Assembly: GCF_017307495.1 (NCBI RefSeq)
Contig: NZ_JAFKHE010000014.1
Span: forward strand, 62,001 to 126,000
Origin: Devosia sp.
GTDB lineage: Bacteria > Pseudomonadota > Alphaproteobacteria > Rhizobiales > Devosiaceae
Length of the DNA stretch: 64,000 nt
Direction of reading: 5' to 3'
Shown: one piece after another, positions 43,601-51,823 of the stretch
How the letters are laid out: each line of letters begins with the position of its first letter
Position numbering within the stretch: position 1 is the stretch's first letter
Translations under genes and position numbers: made by a program
Notes under the pieces: model-generated
Seen by the model: the letters and a program-made list of their open reading frames with translations, nothing else
What the model was told of the DNA's origin: nothing
Database searches by the model: none

Positions 43601-44100
43601 CCGCCGCCGCCCCAGCTCGCCTTGAGCATCAGCGGATAGCCGATTTCGGCGGCCATGCGACGGACCTCGTCCATGTCGTCCGGCAGCGCCTCGGTCGCCG
43701 GCACCACGGGCACGCCCGAGGCGATGGCCATGTTGCGCGCCGCCACCTTGTTGCCGAGGTCGCGCATGGTCTGGGCGCGCGGGCCGATGAAGATGATCCC
43801 CGCATCTTCGCAGGCATCGGCGAACTCCGGCGATTCCGACAGCAGGCCGTAGCCCGGGTGGATCGCGTCGGCCCCCGAGATGCGGGCGATGCGGATGTAT
43901 TCGTCGATCTGCAGGTAGGCTTCGACCGGGCCCTTGCCCTTGCCGATCAGGTAGGCCTCGTCGGCCTTGAAGCGATGCAGCGCCAGCTTGTCCTCCTCGG
44001 CATAGCAGGCGACCGTCTTGATGTTCAGTTCATTGGCAGCGCGAAACACACGGATGGCGATTTCGCTGCGATTGGCGACAAGGATCTTGGTGATCGGCAT
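40660..44100 (-). CDS. pyc: Pyruvate carboxylase
   Basis: I start at ATG 44100, at the normal 'PITKILVANRSEIAIRV'. The 1,146 residues are the full-length single-chain form. They hold a biotin carboxylase with ATP-grasp (about 1-450, 'KASWGGGGRGMR'), a carboxyltransferase (about 530-830, 'RDAHQSLLATRMRS' and the metal-site region 'HTHDTSGA'), and a biotin carrier with 'EAMKMETA' near residue 1110. It makes oxaloacetate from pyruvate, bicarbonate and ATP to refill the citric acid cycle. A strong terminator follows. It is a single gene. Confidence 0.97.
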   Translation of the reverse strand: MPITKILVANRSEIAIRVFRAANELNIKTVACYAEEDKLALHRFKADEAYLIGKGKGPVEAYLQIDEYIRIARISGADAIHPGYGLLSESPEFADACEDAGIIFIGPRAQTMRDLGNKVAARNMAIASGVPVVPATEALPDDMDEVRRMAAEIGYPLMLKASWGGGGRGMRRIMDEKSLVHEVSEGKREAKAAFGKDEMYLEKLIERARHVEVQLVGDDHGNLVHLFERDCSVQRRNQKVVERAPAPYLSQQVRDDLTGAAIRLGKAANYRGAGTVEFLLDADTDKFYFIEVNPRIQVEHTVTEVVTGIDIVKAQIKLLEGAVIGTPESGVPLQQDIRLNGNAIQCRVTTEDPEQNFIPDYGRITAYREATGFGVRLDGGTAYAGAIVTRFYDPLLEKITCWAPTAPEAIARMHRALREFRIRGVATNLAFLENIITHPDFIENRYTTRFIDTTPALFDFRQRQDRATKLLTYIADVTVNGHPEVRDRPRPPADAIEPVVPEYPPLIVIEGSRQVLDRDGPKGLARWMKAQQQVLFTDTTMRDAHQSLLATRMRSFDITRIAQAYSRGLPTLFSLECWGGATFDVAMRFLNEDPWERLAAVREGAPNILTQMLLRGSNGVGYTNYADNVVKFFVREAAKGGVDVFRIFDCLNWVENMRVSIDAVAEADKVAEGAICYTGDLLDPDRSKYDLKYYVGLARELEAAGAHVLGLKDMAGLLKPAAAKKLIETLKQEIGLPIHLHTHDTSGAASATIMAAVEAGVDAVDAAMDALSGTTSQPTLGSLVAALKDGPRDPHLDGKVIREISFYWEAVRTQYRAFESDLKGGASEVYLHEMPGGQFTNLKEQARSLGLESRWHEVAQTYADVNKMFGDIVKVTPSSKVVGDMALAMVSAGLTRAEVEDPSRDVAFPDSVVGFFAGDLGQPPGGFPTALQKKVLKGRTPLTARPGSYLKDVDLEAERKKIAKEAGEAIDDKRLASYLMYPKVFTDFVKTQDKYGPTEVLPTPVYFYGLREGEEVFLDLEKGKTLVLTYQGRTETNEKGEVRVFFDLNGQPRTITVPDRLKVGEVKVRAKAALGDARQIGAPMPGVISGLGVKVGDRVFAGDVLLSIEAMKMETAIHAEADGVVAEVTVKPGDQIDAKDLLVRFE

Positions 44101-44187
44101 CGATTTAACCCGAGCAGAGGAGGGGCGCGCGGCAACTGGTGCCGGCATGGATCGTTTCAGGCCGGCCTTGCGGGCCGAAACCCGTTG

Positions 44188-44601
44188 CTACTGGCTCAGA
44201 TGTCCCAGCAGATGGGACATGTCGTACCCGGCATGCGCCGCCGCCGAGATGATCTCGCTGGCGGGTGCCTTGCCGGCCTGGCTGAGCGCCCACAGCGTGG
44301 TCGAGCGCGTACCGGAACGACAGAAGCAGAATACCGGGCCGGTGCTCCCCTCGAGCACCTCCCTGGTCTGCTCGATCATGCCGGAGCTGACCCCGTCACG
44401 GCCGAGCGGAATGAAGTGATAGGCGAGGCCGGCGTCGTGCGCCGCCTGTTCGATCGCCGCGTTTTCAGGCTGGTCCGGCGACTCGCCGTCCGGCCGGTTG
44501 TTGATTATGGCGACGAAGCCCAGGTCCTTGATGGCTTTGACATCTTCGGGTCTGATCTGCGGGGACACGCTCACGTGGTCGTTGATCCGCTTCACGTCCA
44601 A
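44188..44601 (-). CDS. TIGR01244/DUF442-type phosphatase
   Basis: TTG 44601 with GGAG upstream gives about 137 residues; earlier codons lack a family-like start. The protein has 'VSVSPQIRPEDVKAIKDLGF' and the phosphatase loop 'CFCRSGTRS' (Cys-x5-Arg), like the beta-lactamase hydrolase-like phosphatases. Related domains are fused to persulfide dioxygenases in some bacteria, linking them to sulfide handling. It follows no obvious partner here and reads toward pyc. The substrate is unknown. Confidence 0.88.
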   Translation of the reverse strand: MDVKRINDHVSVSPQIRPEDVKAIKDLGFVAIINNRPDGESPDQPENAAIEQAAHDAGLAYHFIPLGRDGVSSGMIEQTREVLEGSTGPVFCFCRSGTRSTTLWALSQAGKAPASEIISAAAHAGYDMSHLLGHLSQ

Positions 44602-44768
44602 ATCGCTAACTCCGATAGATAGGCCCAAGTCTTCCCGGCAGCCTTTATAGCCAGCGGGGCCGTGACGAGGCAAGGCAGGGCCGGGCCCGCCGTAAGTCTC
44701 ACGACTTTGGTTCAGGCGGCGCTGGCCAGCGCCCTGGGACCGCCGCTGGCGCCATGCCTAACCAACCG

Positions 44769-45818
44769 TTACGGGGCGGCCGGCAGGCCCACCCAGGGAC
44801 GCCAGATTTCGCCGCGCTCGGCCACGAACCGGTCGGCGACGCTCTCGACCGTCGCGCCCTCCTGGCCGAGCTGCTGCAGCATGCTGTTCATCTCCTCGAA
44901 CGGCATCTTGGCGCGGGCGAAATAGGCGGCCACCTGCGGGGCATCGAGATAGACCCACTCGGACAGTCCGATCACCACCGGATCCGGGGCAAAGCCGGTG
45001 GGCGTCGGCGCCGCGCAGGCCCGGCGGCCCATGCATAGGAACGCGTCGGGGTTGTAGGGCGCGAGCGTCACCGGCTTGAACCCGAACTGGGCCAGCACCG
45101 CGTTGGGCTCCCAGTAGTAGAACAGGATCGGCTCCTTGCGCCCCACCGCCTCGGCGATCAGCGTGTCGAGCTCGAACCGGTTGGCCGGCTCGACGATGTC
45201 GAACATCTGGTCGAGCCCGTAGGCCTTGAGCATGTTGCGGTTGATGACGGCGCAGCCCCAGTCGATCGGGCACGAGATGAACCGGCCCCTGCCGTTTCCG
45301 TCGCCGAAACCGGCGGCATGCGCCTTCAATCCATCGATCGTGGTGGCGTCCGGCCACTGCGCCGCGACATAGTCGGGCACGAACCAGCCCTCGAACACGC
45401 TGTCGGCGTAGGGCGTGCCGGCCTGCCGCACGTTCTGGCTCTTGATCGCCGCGTTCCAGATGTCGGCGATGCGGCCCACCCACAGCTCCGGCGCCACGGC
45501 GGGCTGCCCGTTCGCCCCCATCGAGGAGGCGGCGACGGCAAGGTCCATGTCCTGCACCGCCACGTTGCACAGGAAATTGCCCGTCAGCAGCCGCGAATGG
45601 ATTTCGGCCAGCAGCGCGGCGGAGGGCCAGCTCATCCGCGCTATGGTCAGTTGCTGCGTCCCGCATGGCGGTGGCGGCGCGGGCTGCTGCTCGCCGGCGC
45701 CCGCCTCCCCGCCTCCGCCGGTGGCTGGGGGATCGAGCGTCTGGATCGACCCCTGGGCGAGGACCGACCCCGCCAGCACGGCGAGGACGACGAGGGCGGA
45801 GGTGAAGCGGGCAAGCAT
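44769..45818 (-). CDS. Glycine betaine-type ABC substrate-binding protein (OpuAC/ProX-like), no permease nearby
   Basis: ATG 45818 starts a signal peptide ('LARFTSALVVLAVLAGSVLA'). The mature 330-residue protein has an OpuAC fold with aromatic residues for quaternary amines ('WVPDYVAAQWPDA'-type, 'FYYWEPNAVL'). It contains several cysteines ('FLCMG', 'CAAP', 'CAVINRN'), unusual for a binding protein and possibly disulfide-bonded. No ATPase or permease for this substrate lies in the window, so it is an orphan, sharing a transporter elsewhere or acting as a sensor. Confidence 0.85.
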   Translation of the reverse strand: MLARFTSALVVLAVLAGSVLAQGSIQTLDPPATGGGGEAGAGEQQPAPPPPCGTQQLTIARMSWPSAALLAEIHSRLLTGNFLCNVAVQDMDLAVAASSMGANGQPAVAPELWVGRIADIWNAAIKSQNVRQAGTPYADSVFEGWFVPDYVAAQWPDATTIDGLKAHAAGFGDGNGRGRFISCPIDWGCAVINRNMLKAYGLDQMFDIVEPANRFELDTLIAEAVGRKEPILFYYWEPNAVLAQFGFKPVTLAPYNPDAFLCMGRRACAAPTPTGFAPDPVVIGLSEWVYLDAPQVAAYFARAKMPFEEMNSMLQQLGQEGATVESVADRFVAERGEIWRPWVGLPAAP

Positions 45819-46044
45819 CGTCGTGGGACCCGGGACTGTTGCGTCGACTCTGGTGGGCACCGGTGCAGCGACCTGGCGCCGGCATGGACTTTTACCGTCT
45901 GATCAAAAGCGGATGACTCCCTTTCGGGATTTATGCAATATCGCTGCCAGCGGGGCGTGGGTTGCGCCCCCATTCATTGTTGTGCCGGCAACAGAACCCC
46001 CGAACTAACGGGGACGCCCGGCGCGACAACTACAGAGGGACATC

Positions 46045-47253
46045 ATGAACAAATCCAGTATCCTTGGCCTCGCCGTTGCCGCGACCGTGCTCGGTCTCGC
46101 TGTTCCGGCGCTCGCCGAAGACGTCAAGATCGGCATCCTGGGCGACCTGACCGGCCCGATCGAAAGCCTGGCTCCGCCGATCGTCGCCGGCGCGCAGCTG
46201 GCCTTCGACGAGGTCAATGCCCAGGGCGGCATCCTCGGCGGCGGCAAGATCATCTCGATCACCGGCGACTCCGCCTGTGACCCGTCTGTGGCTGGCCCGG
46301 CGGCCGACAAGCTGGTCAACACCGACCAGGTCACCGCCATCGTCGGCGCCTTCTGCACCGGCGCCACCATCGGCGCAGCCACCGCCGCCGGCATCCCGGG
46401 CGGCGTCGTGCAGATCTCGCCCTCGGCCTCGGCCCCGGCGCTGACCACGCTCGACGACAAGGACCTCGTGTTCCGCACCACCCCGTCGGACGCCTTCCAG
46501 GGCGTGAAGATGGCTGACCTGCTGATCCAGAAGGGCATCAAAGACGTCGCCGTCACCTACGTGAACAACGACTACGGCAAGGGTCTCGCCGACGTGTTCG
46601 TCGACACCTTCACCAAGGCCGGCGGTACCGTCTCGGCCAACGTGGCGCACGAGGACGGCAAGGCGGACTATCGCGCCGAACTCGGCCAGCTCTCGTCGGG
46701 CGGCTCGCAGAACCTCGTGATCCTCGCCTACGCTTCGGGCTCGGGCAAGACCATCCTGCAGCAGGCCATCGAAGGCGGCGAGTTCACCGCGTTCGTCGGC
46801 GGCGACGGCATGATCGGCGACGACCTGGTCACCGGGCTCCCCCCGGAAGCCATCAACGGCAAGATCATCGCCACCCGCGCCGGCGCCTATGCCGGCGAGT
46901 CGGCCGACATCTACAAGAAGCTGGCGACCGATGCCGGCCAGAACCCGGCGGCGACCTACGCGCCGCAGGCCTATGACGCTGCCTTCCTGCTCGCCCTGGC
47001 GATCGAGAAGAACGGCTCGGCCAAGCGCGAAGGCCTTTCGGCCGCCCTGCGTGCCGTCGCCACCGCCCCGGGCGAGAAGATCCTGCCCGGCGAGTGGAGC
47101 AAGGCCGTCGAGCTGATCAAGGCCGGCACCGACATCGACTATGACGGCGCCGGTGGCCCGGCCGAATTCGACGCCGCTGGCGACGTCGACGGCATCATCG
47201 TCGAAGTGGCCGTGGAAGACGGCAAGTTCGTCGAAAAGGGCCCCATCCAGTAA
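46045..47253 (+). CDS. livJ: Branched-chain amino acid ABC transporter, substrate-binding protein
   Basis: This 402-residue protein has a signal peptide (residues 1-25) and the periplasmic type I fold, with 'VKIGILGDLTGPIESLAPPI' and 'GGGKIISITGDSACDPSVA'. It binds branched-chain or related amino acids for the LivFGHM transporter. The other liv genes lie 1.6 kb away on the opposite strand with a RES/Xre toxin-antitoxin pair between. A strong terminator follows it. Confidence 0.92.
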   Translation: MNKSSILGLAVAATVLGLAVPALAEDVKIGILGDLTGPIESLAPPIVAGAQLAFDEVNAQGGILGGGKIISITGDSACDPSVAGPAADKLVNTDQVTAIVGAFCTGATIGAATAAGIPGGVVQISPSASAPALTTLDDKDLVFRTTPSDAFQGVKMADLLIQKGIKDVAVTYVNNDYGKGLADVFVDTFTKAGGTVSANVAHEDGKADYRAELGQLSSGGSQNLVILAYASGSGKTILQQAIEGGEFTAFVGGDGMIGDDLVTGLPPEAINGKIIATRAGAYAGESADIYKKLATDAGQNPAATYAPQAYDAAFLLALAIEKNGSAKREGLSAALRAVATAPGEKILPGEWSKAVELIKAGTDIDYDGAGGPAEFDAAGDVDGIIVEVAVEDGKFVEKGPIQ

Positions 47254-47277
47254 GGATCGGGACTGCCCAATTGAACG

Positions 47278-47304
47278 AGGCCCGGGAGCGATCCCGGGCC
47301 TTTT
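47278..47304 (+). terminator. Rho-independent terminator of livJ
   Basis: The ten-base arms 47278-47287 and 47292-47301 pair perfectly (AGGCCCGGGA with TCCCGGGCCT) over GCGA, followed by TTTTC. It ends the livJ transcript. Confidence 0.88.
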
Positions 47305-47339
47305 CGTTAGGGCGCTTGACGACATGACTGAAGCACCGG

Positions 47340-47515
47340 AGAGCCGCTCGCTCACCCCCTCTCCCCTGAGGAGAGTGGGTAGCGCAGCTAGGACCAGCGG
47401 TCCGTAGCAAAGCGAGGGCGGGGGGTTCAGCCTCTCGATGCGCGCAGACGGCCGCTTCACCCCTCATCCGCCCTTCTGGCACCTTCTCCCCTGAGGGGAG
47501 AAGGGACAGACCCAC
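47340..47515. repeat. Palindromic repeat block downstream of livJ
   Basis: Two hairpins of the CTCTCCCCTGAGGAG / CTTCTCCCCTGAGGGGAGAAG type lie in the gap between livJ and the RES gene, the second a near-perfect palindrome around 47485-47507. The gap has no credible gene. The block is a member of the window's palindrome family. Confidence 0.6.
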
Positions 47516-47562
47516 CACTCGCATGCGTGGATCGCAGCTAGCGTGAAGCGCTCTTGGCGCGA

Positions 47563-48216
47563 TCAGGCGACAAGGCGAACCGCTTCGATCCGCCTCTCGC
47601 CGGCGCGCACCGTGATCTCGAAATGCTCGGCCTGCACCACGGCCAGAACCCGGCTCGGCCGGCAGGCGCAGGCATTGATGCCGCCGCGATGCCGGACGCT
47701 GTCGTAGAGCACGCCGGTCTCGCCCTCGGCGCGGAGCCGTTCGCCCCAGGCCTGGCCCGCCGCATGGTCATCGGGCGCATGCAGTGCCGGCTCGCCGCCG
47801 CGGATGTCGACCAGTTCCCCCTCGAGCCGGGCCGAATAGGTCCGGTAAGTCCGTGCCATGCCGTCCACCCCGCGCGCCAGCACCTCGCGTCGCAGGTGAT
47901 GCCCCACCTCGGCGATGGCGGTCGGCACCGCGGCCGAGGCGTACCAGGCGCCCAGGTCCGGCCCGTTGAAGCGGCCCCCGCCCGGTGCGGCATGGAGGAA
48001 CGCCGCCATGACGACGCTGGCATTGGCGCGGCCATACACCCACTCGCTCTCCGGCAGCCGGGCGACGCGCTCCCTCACCTGCCGGTCGTTGGTCCATCCG
48101 GCCAGTTCCATCACCGCCCCGAGGTCGGCGGCGGTCGACACCGTGTCGAACAGCCCGATGGGCGGAAACCACGACGGGATCAGCCGGTAGGTCGGCTGCG
48201 GCGCCGGCGCGCGCAT
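47563..48216 (-). CDS. RES-domain toxin
   Basis: This 217-residue protein carries the RES motifs: 'GRFNGPDLGAWYAS' (Arg), 'AIAEVGHHLRR' (Glu) and 'LYDSVRHRGG' (Ser). RES toxins degrade NAD+ and stop growth. Here the arginine and serine residues and the glutamate are all present, so the protein looks active. The start overlaps the antitoxin stop by one base, giving an antitoxin-toxin operon. Confidence 0.9.
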   Translation of the reverse strand: MRAPAPQPTYRLIPSWFPPIGLFDTVSTAADLGAVMELAGWTNDRQVRERVARLPESEWVYGRANASVVMAAFLHAAPGGGRFNGPDLGAWYASAAVPTAIAEVGHHLRREVLARGVDGMARTYRTYSARLEGELVDIRGGEPALHAPDDHAAGQAWGERLRAEGETGVLYDSVRHRGGINACACRPSRVLAVVQAEHFEITVRAGERRIEAVRLVA

Positions 48217-48752
48217 CAGCGGATCACGATGTCGCTGTCCTCGTACGGGGTGAAGGCCGCATCGAGTGCATTGGGCGGCATGTAGAGCCCGCCGCGTGCC
48301 GCATCGAGGAAGCGCCGCACCGCCATCAGCCCGTCCTGCGTGCCCGAGGTGACCAGCGCCAGCGGCGGCTGCCCCCCGAATACCGGCGCAAGGTGCGGCC
48401 CCCTGAGCCAGCGCACCCCTTCCCCCTCGTCGGCGAACAGCACGCCCAGCGCCTGGTGGATGCCGAACACCGCCGAAAGGCGCAGCAGCGCATCGACATC
48501 GAGCGTGAACGGCTGTCCCTCGCGCGCCAGTTTGGCCCAGTGGTGGTAGGTCGAGCGCGACGGATAGCCGAGCACCAGCCGCCGCTGCTCCTCGGTCAGG
48601 CCCCAGCGATCGGCAATGGTGAGGAAGGTGCGCAGCGCCGGCCCGCTCAGGCGGCGCCGGTTGGGCGCCGCGAAGCGGTCGAGATCGATGATGTCCGCAG
48701 CGGCAGCCGGCTCGAAGCCAGCCTGCGGACGTTCCCGGAAACCGAGCTGCAT
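48216..48752 (-). CDS. Xre/MbcA/ParS-family antitoxin
   Basis: ATG 48752 follows a GGAGC ribosome site; the 178 residues form the usual antitoxin. An N-terminal helix-turn-helix of the Xre-like type ('RRLSGPALRTFLTIADRWGLTEEQRR', residues about 35-60) precedes the MbcA/ParS toxin-binding C-terminus ('AVFGIHQALGVLFADE', 'DAARGGLYMPPNALDAA'). It blocks the RES toxin and represses the operon. It is first in the operon, with palindromic operators upstream. Confidence 0.88.
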   Translation of the reverse strand: MQLGFRERPQAGFEPAAAADIIDLDRFAAPNRRRLSGPALRTFLTIADRWGLTEEQRRLVLGYPSRSTYHHWAKLAREGQPFTLDVDALLRLSAVFGIHQALGVLFADEGEGVRWLRGPHLAPVFGGQPPLALVTSGTQDGLMAVRRFLDAARGGLYMPPNALDAAFTPYEDSDIVIR

Positions 48753-48764
48753 GATACGCTCCTT

Positions 48765-48827
48765 GTCTAGATTAGGACATAGTCCAAATCTAGACAGGAT
48801 GCAACACAAGAAGTCCAGATCCGGACT
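48765..48827 (-). promoter_or_regulatory. Operator region of the RES/Xre operon
   Basis: A near-perfect 31-base palindrome (48765-48795) has 14-base arms with one mismatch, GTCTAGATTAGGAC and GTCCAAATCTAGAC. A second palindrome AGTCC-N6-GGACT is at 48812-48827, with the same GGAC/GTCC half-site. It lies immediately before the antitoxin start and ends at the livM stop. It is probably the binding site of the antitoxin for self-repression. Confidence 0.65.
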
Positions 48828-50115
48828 AGACTTCCCGCTTCACCACTTCCGGGATCAGGCCGCGGGGTGCGTAGCGGAGCGCGATGGTGATCACCACGCC
48901 GAGCACGAACACGCGCATCTGGCTCGCCCGTGACTGGATTTCCGGGATCGCCCCCCAGCCCATGTCGGTCGACCAGCCGGAGATGCCGTTGAACAGCCAC
49001 TGCGCCACCGGGTCCGAGATCATCCAGGTGATGTAGATGAGCAGCGCCCCGAACACCGCGCCCCAGTTGTTGCCGGCGCCGCCGACGATCACCATCACCC
49101 AGATCAGGAAGGTGTGGTTGATCGGCTGGTAGGAGCCGGGGTCGTAGATCTGCTGGAAGCTCACCAGCATGGCGCCGCCGATGCCCATCAGCACCGAGCC
49201 GAGCACGAAGATCTCGAGCTGGCGGCGGGTGACGTTCTTGCCCATCGAGGCGGCGGCGATGTGGTTGTCGCGGATGGCGCGCATCATGCGGCCCCACGGC
49301 CCGCCATAGGCGCGCTGGATCAGGAAGAAGGCGATGGCGAGGAAGATGATGACCAGCGCCAAAAAGCCCAGCCGCGCATAGATGAACGAATCGGCGATCG
49401 ACACGCCCTGCGCCTGCAGGTCCTGCGGAATCGGCGTGGGCCATGGAATCGGCGACACGGTCAGCGTGCCGCGGGTCAGCCAGTCCATGTTCTTGAGCAG
49501 TGCGCGGATGATCTCGGAGATGCCGATGGTGGCGATGGCGAGATAGTCGGTGCGCAGTCCGAGGCAGATCTTGCCCACGACATAGGCGACGCCTGCCGCG
49601 AGGATGCCGCCGAACAGCCAGCCCAGGACCGGATGCAGGCCCAGCCCGCCGACCCAGCCCCCGCCCACCTTCTCGATATAGGCCGCGGCCGGGTCGATCT
49701 GGCTGCGATAGACGATGTAGGCGACGATCCAGGCGAGGATGGTAAGCGCGCTCTTCCAGCGCCCCCTGATGCCGACCCGGTCCGCATGGCGGGCGCCCCA
49801 GACGAGCAGGAACCCTGCCAGGAACGCCATCAGCGCCTTGCCCAGCATCAGCGGCCCTTCCGAGCCCCAGAACGGCGCGTTGACCGGGTAGGAGATGAAG
49901 GTGACCGCCGCGCCACCGAGCATCAGCATGCCCATGATGCCGAAGTTGAACAGCCCGCCATAGCCCCACTGGATGTTGAGCCCCAGCGCGATCAGCGCAT
50001 AGGCGAAGCTCTGCACCAGCAGCAGCGAGATATTGGCCGCGCCCAGCACCCAGCCGATGACGGCGAACAGGAGGAACAGTCCCGCGAACAGGACGAGGGA
50101 ACGCCGCGCCATCAT
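48826..50115 (-). CDS. livM: Branched-chain amino acid ABC transporter permease LivM
   Basis: ATG 50115 (a second ATG is at 50112) gives 429 residues, longer than most LivM because of an extra segment near residues 100-170 between membrane helices. About nine hydrophobic segments are present, and 'GGPWGRMMRAIRDNHIAAASMGKNV' is the cytoplasmic loop that meets the ATPase. It is a channel half of the LivFGHM transporter. It overlaps the livH stop at the ATGATG. Confidence 0.92.
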   Translation of the reverse strand: MMARRSLVLFAGLFLLFAVIGWVLGAANISLLLVQSFAYALIALGLNIQWGYGGLFNFGIMGMLMLGGAAVTFISYPVNAPFWGSEGPLMLGKALMAFLAGFLLVWGARHADRVGIRGRWKSALTILAWIVAYIVYRSQIDPAAAYIEKVGGGWVGGLGLHPVLGWLFGGILAAGVAYVVGKICLGLRTDYLAIATIGISEIIRALLKNMDWLTRGTLTVSPIPWPTPIPQDLQAQGVSIADSFIYARLGFLALVIIFLAIAFFLIQRAYGGPWGRMMRAIRDNHIAAASMGKNVTRRQLEIFVLGSVLMGIGGAMLVSFQQIYDPGSYQPINHTFLIWVMVIVGGAGNNWGAVFGALLIYITWMISDPVAQWLFNGISGWSTDMGWGAIPEIQSRASQMRVFVLGVVITIALRYAPRGLIPEVVKREV

Positions 50116-51113
50116 GTCTGGGCTCCCTTGAAGATACCGGTGGGGCGCCACAGCAGCACCACGACGAGGATGACGAAGGCCACGGTCAGCTTGTACTCGG
50201 TCGGCACCACCGCCATCGTCGCCGGCACCTCGAACGGCAGCACGCCGGCGATCGGCTTCAGCAGCACCGACCAGTTGAAGATCGCCGCCGTCTCGGCAAA
50301 ACCGATGAGATAGCCACCGGCAATGGCGCCGAACGGCTTGCCCAGCCCGCCGACGATCGCCGCCGCGAAGATCGGCAGCACGATGTTGAAGGCGAGGTCG
50401 GGCTTCAGGTTCACGTCGAGCGCCAGCATCGTGCCGGCCATGGCGGCGAGGCCCCCGGCGATGACCCAGGTGACCCGCACCACCAGCTTGGTGTTGATGC
50501 CCGAGACCTGCGCCAGGTCGGCGTTGTCGGCCATGGCGCGCATCGCCTTGCCGAGCCGCGAGCGGCTGAGGAACAGGTGCAGCGCCACCACGGCGATGAC
50601 GGTGGAGAGCACCATCAGCAGCTGCGGCTGGGTGAAGTTGATCGTCCGGGTCGCCCCCTCGAGCGGCACCGGAATGCGGATCAGCTGCTTCTGCTCGGTC
50701 TCGAAGAACGACCACGTCCCCGAACCGAAGGACAGCCGGATCAGCCCCTGGATGATCAGAGTCACGCCGATCGAGGCGATGAGCAGCGTCACCGGCCGTG
50801 CCCCGCGAGCCCGCAGCGGCGCATAGAAGCCCTTGTCGATGCCGAGCGCGAGGATCGCCGTCAGCACCATGGCGACCGGCAGCACGATGAAGCCCGTCGG
50901 AACCAGCGGGGTCGTGATCCCGAGCGCCTGGCATCCCAGCATGAGCAGGAACGCGATGAACCCGCCCATCGTCATCATGTCGCCATGCGCGAAATGCGCG
51001 AAGCGCAGGATGCCGAAGATCAGGGTCACGCCGATGGCACCGACCGCGTAGATCGAGCCGAGCACGACGCCGGCCACCATCACGTTGTTGAAAAAGAAGA
51101 TGAGTTCGTTCAT
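50112..51113 (-). CDS. livH: Branched-chain amino acid ABC transporter permease LivH
   Basis: This 333-residue protein has eight to nine hydrophobic segments and the permease loop 'LFLSRSRLGKAMRAMADNADLAQ' with 'GINTKLVVRVTWVIAGG'. Together with LivM it forms the channel for branched-chain amino acids. It is the third gene of livGFHM. livF ends five bases before it. Confidence 0.94.
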   Translation of the reverse strand: MNELIFFFNNVMVAGVVLGSIYAVGAIGVTLIFGILRFAHFAHGDMMTMGGFIAFLLMLGCQALGITTPLVPTGFIVLPVAMVLTAILALGIDKGFYAPLRARGARPVTLLIASIGVTLIIQGLIRLSFGSGTWSFFETEQKQLIRIPVPLEGATRTINFTQPQLLMVLSTVIAVVALHLFLSRSRLGKAMRAMADNADLAQVSGINTKLVVRVTWVIAGGLAAMAGTMLALDVNLKPDLAFNIVLPIFAAAIVGGLGKPFGAIAGGYLIGFAETAAIFNWSVLLKPIAGVLPFEVPATMAVVPTEYKLTVAFVILVVVLLWRPTGIFKGAQT

Positions 51114-51118
51114 TGCCC

Positions 51119-51823
51119 TCAGCCCCCCAGGAAGCTCTTGGCGACTTCGGGGTCGGCGATGAGTTCAGGACCGGTGCCGGTGAAGCGGTTCTTGCCGGTG
51201 GCGAGGACGAAGCCGCGCGAGGCGAAGGCCAGCGCCTGCCGCGCGTTCTGCTCGACCATCAGGACGGCGACGCCGGCCTTGTTGACCTTGACGATCTGCT
51301 CGAAGATCTCGAGCACATAGCGCGGCGACAGGCCCGCCGACGGCTCGTCGAGCAGCAGCAGCTTGGGCTGGCTCATCAGCGCGCGGCCCATGGCCACCAT
51401 CTGGCGCTGCCCGCCCGACAGTTCGCCTGCCGGCTGCCGGCGCTTCTCGCGCAGCACCGGGAACATCTCGTACACCCACTCGATCGTCGGCCGGAAGTCG
51501 TCGGTGCGGGTGAAGGCCCCCATCTCGAGGTTCTCCTCGACGCTCATCGAGACGAACACGTTCTTTTCCTGCGGCACGAAGCTCAGGCCCCTGGGCACGA
51601 GCTTGTCGGGCAGCGAGTTCTGGATCTGCTCGCCCTCGAACGTGATCGAGCCGCCCGTGACCTTCAGCAGGCCGAAGATCGCCTTCAGCGTCGTCGACTT
51701 GCCCGCCCCGTTCGGTCCGACGATCACGCCGATGTCGGACTGCTCGATGGCGATGTTGACCCCGTTGAGGATCGGCGCGCCGCCATAGCCGCCGACCACG
51801 TCCTTGAGTTCGATCAACGGCAT
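51119..51823 (-). CDS. livF: Branched-chain amino acid ABC transporter ATP-binding protein LivF
   Basis: ATG 51823 shares one base with the livG stop. The 234 residues have Walker A 'GPNGAGKSTTLKAI', signature 'LSGGQRQMVAMGRALM' and Walker B 'LLLLDEPSAGLSP', the LivF pattern. It powers uptake by the LivHM channel. Length and motifs are normal. It is second in livGFHM. Confidence 0.95.
   Translation of the reverse strand: MPLIELKDVVGGYGGAPILNGVNIAIEQSDIGVIVGPNGAGKSTTLKAIFGLLKVTGGSITFEGEQIQNSLPDKLVPRGLSFVPQEKNVFVSMSVEENLEMGAFTRTDDFRPTIEWVYEMFPVLREKRRQPAGELSGGQRQMVAMGRALMSQPKLLLLDEPSAGLSPRYVLEIFEQIVKVNKAGVAVLMVEQNARQALAFASRGFVLATGKNRFTGTGPELIADPEVAKSFLGG

Noticed and set aside
40498..44622. Very long open frame on the plus strand opposite pyc (over 1,300 codons).
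   Set aside because: It is the antisense of pyruvate carboxylase, kept open by high GC. The composition is Arg/Leu/Gly/Asp-rich and protein-unlike, with no ribosome site.
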